Source: Apostichopus japonicus
Taxonomy: Eukaryota; Echinodermata; Holothuroidea; Aspidochirotida; Stichopodidae
NCBI RefSeq assembly: GCF_037975245.1
Contig: NC_092573.1
Coordinates: 7,428,501-7,488,500 of the forward strand
DNA length: 60,000 nt
Direction: 5' to 3'
Shown here: positions 1 through 9,869 of the stretch, one piece after another
Numbering within the stretch: position 1 is the stretch's first letter
Layout: every line of letters begins with the position of its first letter
Made by a program: the position numbers and the translations under genes
Notes under the pieces: model-generated
The model's database searches: none
What the model was told of the DNA's origin: nothing
Seen by the model: the letters and a program-made list of their open reading frames with translations, nothing else

Positions 1-184
1 GGCAATTACTTGATACAGTCTGGCAAAAACTCAGAGGCGGGATTAGTGTACAGTCTTGGCGGTCATTTTGAAGAAGCTTTGGAAGTATATAAGAGGATTG
101 GATACTGGCAGGAAGCCATCTCCATGGCAACACAGCTCAAGCAAAGCCCTAACCAGATACACGAATTAGCCAGGAATTTAGCAG
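1..184 (+). CDS. elp1: ELP1 exon a (5' cut by window edge)
   Basis: The frame is open from base 1 (G-N-Y-L-I-Q). The donor is gcag|gtactt, leaving one base of a split codon. The text SEAGLVYSLGGHFEEALE corresponds to the human TPR-like segment around 'EPAGLMFARCGAHEKAL'. The true acceptor is outside the window or at its edge. Confidence 0.9.
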
Positions 185-3100
185 GTACTTGTTTAAAATT
201 TTGAGACTATCCAAGGAATGGATCGTCCCTTGTCTATAGATTACTGCACATATGGTATCTATTAGAATCTGTGAGGAAAAGGTGTTTCGATGATGAAAAG
301 TTCTTTAAATAACACAAACAGTGGCAGATGCATTCTGTATGTAGCCTATACCCTATTCTTTATTTAGGCTCAGTTTGCGTAATCTGTAGATATTCTGTTA
401 TATACAAACATGATGTAGGCTTTTAATCATCAGGTGGTATGCAAAAGATGAATTGATTGCTATGAGAAGCAAGTGATGATACCAATGATTTTTAACATAC
501 CTGTTATACTTATTAGATGCCTTGGATGAGTTACATCCATTTTGAATATATTTCTGGTGATATCTTGACAGTGTTCTTAAAGGATCACAGGAAGAGCTCA
601 GATGCTGCTATATTATACTTAGACTACTGTGATGATCCAGAGGAGGCAGTGGTGGCACTCTTAGAGGCAACTAATTGGCAGGAAGCCAGCAGAGTGGTAA
701 GCAGCTTTAAGTACATAGAGAAACCTTTACAACTGGAGAGGGCAACCTACGGCCCACGGGCCACATGCGGCCCGCAGGTGATATTTTTGCTGCCCGAGAT
801 ATGTCTCAAGAAAAAGAAAACAAATCAATCTATTTTACATCATCACAAAAAACGAGCTAGCTGCTTAGAATTTAGCGGCACTAATGATGCTGTCAGGTAG
901 GCCTATTATCCCCATTAATTATCAACTGTACTGTATTGACAGTATGTTGTTGTGAATACAAATTAAGTACACACACTTATTGCTTGAAAGTCCTCGGAAT
1001 CAAAGGTTTGAAATCAACAGCAGGTCATTGGTTAGGTGTGGCCCAGTCATTCAAAAAGGTTGCCCACCCCTGCTTTACACCAATCCATTACCTAATGCTA
1101 TACAATTCTACCCTTATACTTGTATAGTCTGTGCTATAAGCTACTTTCTTCCTTCTTGTTATGCAAAAAGTTCGGTGGGTCGTACCATTTTGCCTTAAAA
1201 TGTCTTCTGTAAAGTAAACTTGGCAATTATCTACTAATTTTTAGTTGGCTGCTGCTAATTAGTTGATAGATGTTGCAAATAATTTATAATCCGTATTTCT
1301 TGTTAAATCTTTACCTTTTCTCAGATTATCAAGTACGGCCGAGCGGACTTGTTCGAGAGTAACTTTAAGCCTACTGTTTCTGAAGGTACAAGTGATTTAA
1401 AACTACAGATTAATTTGTGTATTCGTTTTGTCAACTTAATTTTTCTCTCTGTCTTCTTGTTCCTTAGTATGCGTGTCTCTATGTCTTACAAGCTAATTGG
1501 AAACTTATTTCACGTTTTAACATACATATTGAATTTCAATAGAATATAATTGTAAAATGGATATGAGCATTGAATAATGCAGAAAGGAAAACTTAGTAAA
1601 TTAAGAAGACAAGGAAGCAGCTGAGTGATCAGTATGAGTGGATCAGGTAGAGGATTTAGTATTCAGATTAGTGCATTGAAGGCTGATCAGACTTAAAGGG
1701 TAGCTCTGAATACTTGGGTATTGAAAACTGATCAAGTGCTTGGAATACTTGGGTACTAAAGATTGATCAAGTGCTCTGAATGCATTGACATTGAAAACTG
1801 ATCAAGTGCTCTGATTACTTGGGTATTGAAAGCTGATCAAGTGCTCTGAAATACTTGTGTACTGTAGGCTGATCAAGTGCTCTGAAATACTTGGGTACGA
1901 AAGGTTGATCAAGTGCTCTGAAATACTTGTGTACTGTAGGCTGATCAAGTGCTCTGAATGCATGGTATTGAAAGCTGATCAAGTGCTATGAATACTTGGG
2001 TACTAACAGTTGATTAAGTCCTCTGATGAATACTTGAGTATCTATAATTGATCAAGGGCTTTGAATACTTGGGTATTGAAAGCTGATTAGTTGCTCTGAA
2101 TACTCCTGTATTGGAAGCTGATCAAGTGCTATAAATACTTAGGACCTAAAAGTTGACCAGGTATTAAGTGTTGCTTTTAAGTAGTGAATGGGAACGGTCC
2201 AAACATTTGCTCCTGGAAACCCATTTGCTAATATCGGTCGGTCCCCCAGGTTTCCGTTCATTACGCATTCAACCTAAACCCCAACTCGGCCTAAACGATT
2301 GGACCGTACATAAACCTAATGCTACTACGTATATAGGCTATGCAGGCCTTCAGTGACATAATGGTAAGACTGTAAACAACTGTAAGCTTAACCTATGAAC
2401 TGATTTGTTTGGCAAGGCTGCATATGTTTACTTACTACTTAGATCCAAAAATCTCTTTTAAAAATCAAACCATTCGTTGTTTTACCCCAATGGTGTATCT
2501 AGTGATCTATGAAAAATAACTTGCAGGGGTGCAAGTCTACAGCCTTACAAGCCTAACATTGCAATGCCCCATTGATTATTAAAATGCCCCAAATTATTAC
2601 TTGTGAAAATGTGGTTTGCGTGATTGAAGAATATCTTAAAGCATTTGTTGGTGTATATTTGCATAAAATTGCTAAAATTAAGCCATGAGAGACAATTTAA
2701 AGTATATTTCGCAACCTAAAATTTTCTTACATAAAGTTTTGGTACTTATACGGACAGCTATAGCATACTTGCTCTAGACCTATCCAACCTGTTCTTTTAT
2801 TGTTGTGCAATAAGACTAGTGCTCCAAAAGGTCCCGGCTATTTATAGATTAGTTGGAAATTCTCCAGAAACTACATCAGTCAACCCTTATGGTGATGTCC
2901 ACTGTGTAATTATGGACCAATCACATTGCTTGATTCTTTCAGGTATGGAAAAAATCTGTTCAATTTGTGTTGGACCATTCCACTAAATTAGACACAATAC
3001 TCTGTCTATTACTAACAGCAACAGTGATGCTCTATTTCTGATCCTCAGCTGCCGACAACACCTTAGCAGATCTAGATTTCAAGAAGGAAACTTTCATGAA

Positions 3101-5221
3101 GTACAAACAAAGACTTGCCATAGTTCGTGAGGAAAAAAGGCAACAGGTGTTAGAGTTTGGAGAGGAGGGCCTCAATGAGATGGAGAATGATCTTTACTCA
3201 GAAACTAGTAGTATTACCGGGAGTACTAGCGGCAGCATCTCTAGCAGTGTCAGCCAGTATAGTCAGTACTCTCAGAGGAAGAGTGGGTAAGGGATCAATT
3301 TTCCTGCATTACAAGTTCAACCTGGTTAGCCCTCGCTGGTTTATACCCGGAAAAATGGATTTTCCGGGTGTCTCGAAATCTATGAAGTAACCAAAGCTGT
3401 TTTTGTTATCTTACTCCTCAAGCTCTTTTGTGAAGGTTTATTCCTGCTACAGCTGCTTTATTAGCTAAGATAAAGAAGACAGCTTTGGTTATTTCATAGA
3501 TCATGCGAAACCCGAAAAATTGCCATTTTTTTTCGAGTATAAACCAAGAGAAGGTTAACCAGGTTGAACAAGTAATGTGTGTCTAAGATGATGCATACAG
3601 AATGAATACTCTGAAAACTAGTAAAATAACCAGAAATTATTTTGTTATTTATTAATTATGCCTGTTATTTCATGTTCACAATGCTCTCTGAAGTTTACGA
3701 CATTTACTTTCTATGCATAGTGTTTACATTTGTGACATTATCTTCAGTTTCTATAATTGTATCCTATTTATTGACTGCTATATCCAACTCTCCTTCTTAA
3801 TATTATTGGTTGTTTTTGTCGCCCTCGTTTGATTTCTTCTACGTCAGACGTTCTTCCAAGAACCGCCGCAAGGCTGACAGAAAGAAATACAGCTTAAAAG
3901 AAGGCAGTCCTCATGAGGAATTGGCTCTTATGGAGGCCCTTGGAGGGTTGGTAAAGACTATAGATGAATTAAGAGGTAAGGCTTGGGAATTATAATTAAT
4001 TAAACTTAATGGTAAAGAAAAGTAGTCAGTGTCACCAAAACATGTATTCTAACTTCCTTCATTCCCTTTCAGCACAAGTATTTTAGGCGTTTTTTGTTGT
4101 TAAGGTATAAAGAAACGATTTTGTGATATCTATATCTATGAAATATATTTGATAATTGTTCTCTACTTCTAGAGGAGATCAAACAGTTGCTGCGTGCTTT
4201 GGCATCGGTTAACATGATTACCGTTGCTTCACAAGTTCAGAAGTGGTATGGTGATATCCTTAAGCTGATGGAAAGAAACATCACAGAGATTTGGCAACTG
4301 GAAGAAGATCCTGGTGATCAGGTAAGCTTAACAAATCTTGCTTAGGTCAAAAGATTCTACTAATCGTTCTTTGTTAGTGGGTGTCTTTGCTTTTGACGAA
4401 GATTGTCAAAAATCTGGAAGAATAAATTCTTAACATTAGAACGAACGTTTTATAGGTTACTGCAGTAAATCCCTACCACGATGTAGTTCATTAATTTCTT
4501 TGCTAAAGAAGAATATGCCACAAATTTTGGAACTGTCAAATTGTAAATTGAAACTGTAAATTGTATCAGATTAATTTTTACATCAAGTTATCTTGGTGGT
4601 GTAATGTGTTTAATCCAATGGATTCATCATTACCTGTTAATCAATGTTCAGGTGATTAATTGTTTTACCACATGTTATCTTGGTTGTGTGATGTAATATA
4701 TCACATGTTATCTTGGTGGTGTGATGTGGTATATCACATGTTATCTTGGTGGTGTGATTTGGTATATCACATGTTATCTTGGTAGTGTGATGTGGTATGT
4801 TACATGTTATCTTGGTGGTGTGATGTGGTATATCATATGTTATCTTTGTGGTGTGATGTGTGTTATGCAATGGATTCATGACCACCTGCTAATTATTTGA
4901 TGATAGATTTTGGGTGTCTTGTTTTGATCATTAGCAATCGTGTTTGCTGCTTTTCTTTATTAAAGGTTTGCTGTAAGTTTGTGATCAAGCATATACAGTT
5001 GCTTCTAAAGGTTTTGGTCTTAAATTTCAAGATGAATTCATTTTCATTTACAGAAGAATGTTATGAGCAGGGTGCAGCAAACAATTAACCCTACTTTAGA
5101 GGCATTGAAGGTATCCAGTGGAGCTCAGAAGAAACAATTACTGGCTGAAATGGCATTCCTGATACCACCAAAGATTGAGAGAGATACAAAATGGCAGCTA
5201 AAAATGCTAGATGAGATCTGA
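1..5221 (+). CDS. elp1: Elongator complex protein 1 (ELP1/IKAP), C-terminal part, 7 exons, 5' partial
   Basis: ELP1 is the largest scaffold subunit of the cytoplasmic Elongator complex, which modifies uridine 34 of tRNAs. I join exons 1-184, 572-696, 1325-1385, 3049-3286, 3848-3975, 4173-4321 and 5054-5221. They total 1053 bp, or 350 residues plus a TGA stop, in one continuous frame with AG/GT borders. The product aligns from end to end with the C-terminus of human ELP1. It shows helical TPR-like repeats (EEALEVYKRIGYWQEAI, then EEAVVALLEATNWQEA), a Ser-rich linker (SETSSITGSTSGS), the very conserved basic segment RSSKNRRKADRKK, and the terminal motif IPPKIERDTKWQLKMLDEI. In yeast Elp1 the equivalent basic segment is reported to bind tRNA, and the C-terminal repeats dimerise. 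The upstream propeller domains lie outside the window. The orthology call is very secure. Confidence 0.96.
572..696 (+). CDS. elp1: ELP1 exon b
   Basis: The acceptor is cttgacag|tgttc and the donor is agagtg|gtaagc. The split codon completes to Val. SSDAAILYLDYCDDPEEAV matches human 'HIDAAMVLEECAQDYEEAV'. A hAT MITE begins only 36 bases after this donor, so the open frame that runs on to 900 is intron and transposon. Confidence 0.93.
733..1072. mobile_element. hAT-type MITE, copy 1 (intron of ELP1)
   Basis: The element is 340 bp and non-coding. It has an 8-bp target-site duplication with one mismatch (ctttacaa at 725-732, ctttacac at 1073-1080). The ends are degraded terminal inverted repeats: the left end is ctggagagggcaacct, and the right end read backwards is caggggtgggcaacct. 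The 8-bp duplication and the CAGGGGTG-type end are typical of hAT elements. It is the same family as 7125-7492. Confidence 0.85.
1325..1385 (+). CDS. elp1: ELP1 exon c (61 bp)
   Basis: The acceptor is tttctcag|attatc and the donor is tgaag|gtacaa. It encodes IIKYGRADLFESNFKPTVSE, matching human 'YKYNRLDIIETNVKPSILE'. The exon ends in phase 1, which fits the next exon. Confidence 0.92.
1683..2162. repeat. Minisatellite, ~35-bp unit, ELP1 intron
   Basis: About 13 degenerate copies of a unit like 'ctgatcaagtgctctgaa' followed by 'tacttgggtattgaaag'. Every unit contains the palindrome TGATCA. Confidence 0.9.
3049..3286 (+). CDS. elp1: ELP1 exon d
   Basis: The acceptor is atcctcag|ctgcc and the donor is gtgg|gtaagg. 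It encodes a Lys/Glu-rich helix (KYKQRLAIVREEKRQQVLEF), the acidic stretch NDLYSETSSITG and a Ser-rich linker. Human ELP1 has 'SDLFSETSSVVSG' at the same place. A foldback element starts about 20 bases after the donor. Confidence 0.93.
3307..3577. mobile_element. Foldback/MITE with ~90-bp imperfect terminal inverted repeats
   Basis: The left arm starts cattacaagttcaacctgg. The right arm, read on the other strand, starts cattacttgttcaacctgg, and the match continues through tttatac, the ttttccgggt/tttcgggt stretch and atctatgaa.taaccaaagct. The arms could fold into a long hairpin. I see no clear target duplication. It lies just after the donor of the ELP1 exon that ends at 3286. Confidence 0.8.
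3848..3975 (+). CDS. elp1: ELP1 exon e, conserved basic tRNA-binding segment
   Basis: The acceptor is cgtcag|acgttc and the donor is agag|gtaagg. It encodes RSSKNRRKADRKKYSLKEGS, nearly identical to the human protein, followed by HEELALMEALGGLVKTIDEL. This is the best-conserved part of the ELP1 C-terminus and lies in the segment linked to tRNA binding in yeast. Confidence 0.95.
4173..4321 (+). CDS. elp1: ELP1 exon f
   Basis: The acceptor is acttctag|aggag and the donor is gatcag|gtaagc. The exon ends in phase 0. ILKLMERNITEIWQLEED matches human 'TLQLMERSLPEIWTLTYQ'. The following intron holds a 33-bp minisatellite. Confidence 0.94.
4660..4868. repeat. Minisatellite, 33-bp unit, ELP1 intron
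   Basis: About six copies, each with 'catgttatcttggtgg' and 'tgatgtggtatat', at an exact 33-bp period. Because 33 is a multiple of three, the reverse strand stays open as a (TTKITCDIPHH)n frame, which I regard as an artefact. Confidence 0.92.
5054..5221 (+). CDS. elp1: ELP1 terminal coding exon with stop
   Basis: The acceptor is catttacag|aagaat. The exon runs 56 codons to TGA at 5219-5221. The ending AFLIPPKIERDTKWQLKMLD is the conserved C-terminal signature of ELP1 (human 'LFIPPKINRRTQWKLSLLD'). Confidence 0.96.
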   Translation, partial: KNVMSRVQQTINPTLEALKVSSGAQKKQLLAEMAFLIPPKIERDTKWQLKMLDEI

Positions 5222-5326
5222 AGATGTCTATGCAGATTGGTATCAGTGTAGATGAAGAAAGAAGAACCACTGGATATGGTGTTTAGCAACATGAATATTG
5301 TATACAGGGAAAAAAATCAAGGCCAT

Positions 5327-6212
5327 GCTATACCAGTGTTGTATCTGAGGTTGTCATAGCAATGCTACACTAGTATTGTTACTGAGGTCATCATGTTAAT
5401 ACTGCACTAATGTTGTTACTGATGCAATCATAGCAATCTACACTAGTGTTGTTACTGAGGTCATCATGTTAATCCTGCACCAGTGTTGTTACTGAGGTCA
5501 TCATGTTAATCCTTCACTAGTATTGTTACTGAGGTCATTGTGACAATGCTGCATTAGTGTTGTTACTGAGTTCACCATTTAAAATCTGTTTTGGTGTTGT
5601 GATTGAGGTCACCATTTAAAATCTGTTTTGGTGTTGTTACTGAGGTCACCATAGCAATGCTGCACTATTGTTGTTACTGAGGTCACCATAGCAATGCTGC
5701 ACTAGTGTTGTTACTGAGGTCACCATAGCAATGCTGCACTATTGTTGTTACTGAGGTCATCATAGCAATGCTGCATTAGTGTTGTTACTGAGGTCACCAT
5801 TTAAAATCTGTTTTGGTGTTGTTACTGAGGTCACCATAGCAATGCTGCACTATTGTTGTTACTGAGGTCACCATAGCAATGCTGCACTAGTGTTGTTACT
5901 GAGGTCACCATAGCAATGCTGCACTAGTGTTGTTACTGAGGTCACCATAGCAATGCTGCATTAGTGTTGTTACTGAGTTCACCATTTAAAATCTGTTTTG
6001 GTGTTGTTACTGAGGTCATCATAGCAATGCTGCACCAGTATTGTTACAGAGGTCACCATATCAATGCTGTACTAGTGTTGTTAATGAAGTCACCATAGCA
6101 ATGCTGCACTAGTGTTGTTACTGAGGTCACCATAGCAATGCTGCACCAGAGTTGTTACTGAGGTCACCATAGCAATGCTGCACTAGTGTTGTTACTGAGG
6201 TCATCATAGCAA
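5327..6212. repeat. Minisatellite, 37-bp unit, just 3' of the ELP1 stop
   Basis: About 24 copies of 'gttgttactgaggtcacc' plus 'atagcaatgctgcactagt'. A variant unit with 'atttaaaatctgttttg' recurs several times. It starts about 105 bases after the stop codon, so it probably lies in the 3' UTR or spans the cleavage site. I could not fix a poly(A) signal. Confidence 0.92.
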
Positions 6213-8880
6213 TATTATCCTATTGTTCATGTGTTGATCTAGATATATATTCCATAATAAGTTGGCTATGAAATGATGCAAAGTGAGCATTGCTTGATTG
6301 TGCCAACGATCATATAAAACATTCTTGCACAGTATGTGTTACTATGATCACATAAAAAAAACGGGTTCGCATAAGATATTACTGCCATGCCAGTGAAACC
6401 ATCAATTATTAAAATATCTGTCGTAAGCTTTTGAATCAGCATTGTTATTTTGGCATACCTAGTACCTTGAGGATGACTGTATAGTCCTTTTAATGTAACA
6501 TTGTTTACTTCATTCACAATTAATTATACATTCTTGTAAAAATAATCATTAAAACCATTTGAAAAATTTGAAACTGGATGTCTCACTCAATTAGTGTTTG
6601 TTAGAACTTTATTGATAAAATTGACACAAAATTATAGTTCTCAAATAAGACTGCAACCATTACTGTGTTTTTACAAACTTCTGTCGCTGAAAATATTCAA
6701 TTACAATTATGCTGTGAACTATATCAATATCATAAAAGTCTTGCTAGTAAACAAATTCCAGTTACTTTTTAAGCAGTTAGGAGTGATTATCTCATTTAGT
6801 TGGAGTGCATGAATAACCAACATACTCATGAACTAATCTCAAAATTGTCCCTTATTTTCAGTGACAAAACATTTCATGTTTCAATCTGTATCTACAATTT
6901 TCAGCTTAATTATGATTTGCTAAACATAATTTCTATCAATTTTCATACATCAGATTTCCACTCTTCTTCACAGGCCTAATCAGTTGTATTAAGAGTCATC
7001 AGCAGAATTCAGATTGTAGAATGTCAAAGATTGCCTGTGGTGTCTGTTGCTTGCATTTGTTTCATCAAATGAAGCAGTAATTGTCAAGTATATGTAAAAT
7101 TTCTCTGGATTGTATTGTTTAAAACGGGTGAGCAACCTACGGCCCACGGGCCAATATGTGGCCCGCCAATGATTTTTTTTGCGGCCTGTGAGATGTCTCA
7201 AGAAAAAGAAAAAAAATCAATCTATTTTACATCACCACAAAAAACGAGCTAGCTGCTTAGAATTTATCGGCACTAATGATGCTGTCAGGTAGGCCTTTTA
7301 TCCCCATTCATTATCAACTGTACTGTATTGACATTATTTTTTGTGAATACAGATTAGTACACACACCTATTGCTTGAAAGTCCTCGGAATCAAAGGTTTG
7401 AAATCAAAAGCAGGTCGTTGGTTAGGTGTGGACCTGTCAATCTTTCACTCCTAAAATCTGGCCCATTCATTGAAAAAGGTTGCCCACCCCTGGTTTGAAA
7501 GGACTATTAACTATCAATGACCATGGTTATTATACAGTATGTGAAAGATGAGATCAATTAATGCAACAGAAAATGAACTGCTATTGAACATTCATTGGTA
7601 GCAACTATGGGCCAGAGTGAGTGGATAGTTTGAATTTATTATAAGAATAATGATGACTACTGCTTTGGTACTTTTGTTACTAAATGTCTAATTTGTTTTC
7701 ACTATTTTTTTCAACACTTTTTTTGTGACCTGAAAATTTGTTCATGAAGTCCCTTAGGCCCTACCATGAAATAATTGTCAGTAACATGCTACCAGTTAGA
7801 TGGAGCTATTGTGTACAAGTAAATATAAGTGATCATTTTAAGAGCATTGATGCATGACCAGTCCTTTGTTCAGTGGTGGGATGTAATTAATACATTTGAA
7901 GAATGCTAAAAAACATTTTCTGCTATCTTTGCTTTTTTTTGCATTACTTGTTGGTTTTGGAATTAGGCCGACTTGGGAATGAAAGGGAGGGGCAGAATGT
8001 ATAGGGTTTGCCACATTTCATTAATATAATTAGTTACCCCAAGTGATGCTAATCAAAATTCTGTTAAATGTATTCTATTGCTCATCCATAGCTTAGGAAA
8101 GCATTACCGTCCTTCACACAGGTGTGAAATTACAAGGGTCTATCATTGTTACCAGTTTTTTCTGTAGCCAAATCATGTGAAGATATACCAATTAAGAATT
8201 GATTATTTACACTGTATATTGGTAGGAATTGTGTGGGTTCATATTTCGTTGTAATTGGGGGTCTCATAGGTAAACATTAGGGAGCAAAACATTAAGAAAA
8301 AATCAATGTTTATATCATGCGTAGGTCAAATACAAACTTGGGTAGGAGAGAAACCATTAAATGGGGAATTTGAAAATCTGCTATTTCTCTTATATTGGTA
8401 GCCCAATAAAAATGCTAAATGCTGTTTGGTAAGACCTTTCATTCCCATCCAGCCAAGGAAGTTTGAAGCATCAAATTTCCCACTTGTGTGTACCCTCATC
8501 CTGTACCCTGGTTCCCTGTCATCCTGCCATTTTCCGTTCAGTGTTCGGATGGATCAGACACAAGTTCTGGAGGAATGGCATAGGGATGAAGTTTCAATCG
8601 TAAATATTTACTGCACAAACAATTTAACGCTGCTAACATGTTATATCCCAATCACGAGACGTACCACAGGCCTTTAGTGTAAATATGCTTAATCAACTAT
8701 CCATGGTAATCAACGCTTGTTGTTACAACACCCAACAAACGCTTTGTAACATATCCTTGGCAATGCAAACCTAGCTACCTAGGCTATATATATGGGTGAC
8801 CTATAATAACTTTTAAGCCGCAACTGTACTTCAATTACTGTTACTGTGTTACCGTAATCTGTCAAAAATTAAGTTAGTGT
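6213..8880. other. Intergenic, no gene seen (apart from the hAT MITE)
   Basis: The region is AT-rich with only short chance open frames on both strands. None has a recognisable motif or exon borders. The only structured element I see is the hAT MITE at 7125-7492. Confidence 0.6.
7125..7492. mobile_element. hAT-type MITE, copy 2 (downstream of ELP1)
   Basis: The element is 368 bp. It has an 8-bp target duplication with one mismatch (gtttaaaa at 7117-7124, gtttgaaa at 7493-7500) and CGGGTGAGCAACCT / AGGTTGCCCACCCCTG ends. It is closely similar over its length to 733-1072 and has about 30 bp more near the right end. It carries no transposase. Confidence 0.87.
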
Positions 8881-9006
8881 CAGAAGTCACAACTGCGGAT
8901 TTCCATCATTTCGTTATGTAAGTATTCATCGCATGATCCTATACATTAACGCTAGAAACTTGTATCAAAGTTTTCTGATGTCTTAATTCGCATCAGTCAA
9001 TCTCGG

Positions 9007-9274
9007 CAACTGTTGTTCGGCCTACAGTACAGTAGCCTAACGTTACGATTGCTAGTACAGCACGAAAAGGTAAGCCTAGGCTACAGTCCTACTACCACTA
9101 CCAGTAGCACTATAGTGACTATCAGGCGTAGGCTAGTCCCTCTAAAAATGGAATAGGCTAGTCTAACAACTGTTGTTCTAACTAGTCGAATGTTGTCTAA
9201 CTAGCCTTACAACTGTTGCACGGCCTACAGTACAGTGGCCTAACGTTAAGAGTGCTACACTGCTAGTGCAGCAC
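9007..9274. repeat. Duplicated ~60-bp segment, two copies ~200 bp apart
   Basis: Copy A (9007-9063) and copy B (9210-9274) share caactgtt, cggcctacagtacagt, gcctaacgtta and gcta(g/ )t.cagcac. Copy A continues into gaaaaggtaagc. Copy B is interrupted by the retroposon at 9275-9536 and then resumes as taaaaggtaatt. Confidence 0.85.
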
Positions 9275-9536
9275 AGTCCCGATGCAAGGGGACTGGGGCT
9301 GAGAGCGAATCAGTCGTTTGGTAGTTTGGTTTTCGTGCCCAGGTTCTTTCCTGGGCGACTTTTCCTTAAAAATGTATCTGTTCCCTTTCGAGGGGAATGG
9401 TGATGCACACCCGACGATGATCACACAGTCACAGTCCCGATGCAAGGGGACTGGGGCTGAGAGCGGATCAGTCATTTGGTAGTTTGGTTTCGTGCCCAGG
9501 TTCTTTCCTGGGCGACTTTTCCTTTAAAAAAAAAAA
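9275..9536 (+). mobile_element. Dimeric poly(A) retroposon (SINE-like) with 10-bp target duplication
   Basis: The insert is flanked by agtgcagcac at 9265-9274 and 9537-9546 and ends in an A-run at 9526-9536. It holds two ~95-bp monomers, each from 'cacagtcccgatgcaagggg' to 'cctgggcgacttttcctt', separated by a ~60-bp linker. The hairpin-forming 'gcccaggttctttcctgggc' resembles a tRNA T-arm or Pol III box B (GGTTCNANNCC), and TTTT follows it. Origin from a structural RNA is my inference; I could not identify the parent. Confidence 0.8.
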
Positions 9537-9655
9537 AGTGCAGCACTAAAAGGTAATTATATGCTAAGCTTCTAGTACTAACATAAGTAAGTTACTTGGC
9601 CTACTACTGTAGTAGAACTAGTACAGTACTATAGTCAGTATTACGAAGTTCGGAA

Positions 9656-9863
9656 CACTGCGAAGTTCGGACACCCCTAACAAATACACAATTTCACCAT
9701 GACAAAAATACAGCAAGAGCCAATTTCACAAAAAACTACGAAGCTACAGTTATTTTCTCTCCACAATGACCCCACCATATCAAGTATATTTTCAGGTGAT
9801 TTATACCATAAGATATAGTTTTGGGGTGTTTTAACTTGGCTTAGGTGTCCAAACTTCGCAGTG
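9656..9863. mobile_element. MITE with ~20-bp terminal inverted repeats
   Basis: The left end is cactgcgaagttcggacacc and the right end is ggtgtccaaacttcgcagtg, with one mismatch. The element is about 208 bp. A second partial copy of the end motif (tacgaagttcgga) lies directly to its left. I found no clear target duplication, so the superfamily is unassigned. Confidence 0.8.
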
Positions 9864-9869
9864 TCCATG

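Noticed and set aside
517-900. 127-residue open frame over ELP1 exon b
   Set aside because: Only 572-696 is exon. The rest reads through intron and a hAT MITE.
4637-4885. 82-residue reverse frame (TTKITCDIPHH)n
   Set aside because: A 33-bp minisatellite read in an open frame inside an ELP1 intron.
9263-9475. 70-residue reverse frame
   Set aside because: It lies inside the dimeric retroposon and its target duplication.
9275-9536. snRNA (U1/U4/U5), Y RNA or vault RNA retrocopy
   Set aside because: I compared it with the conserved cores I know and found no convincing match; only a T-arm-like hairpin remains.
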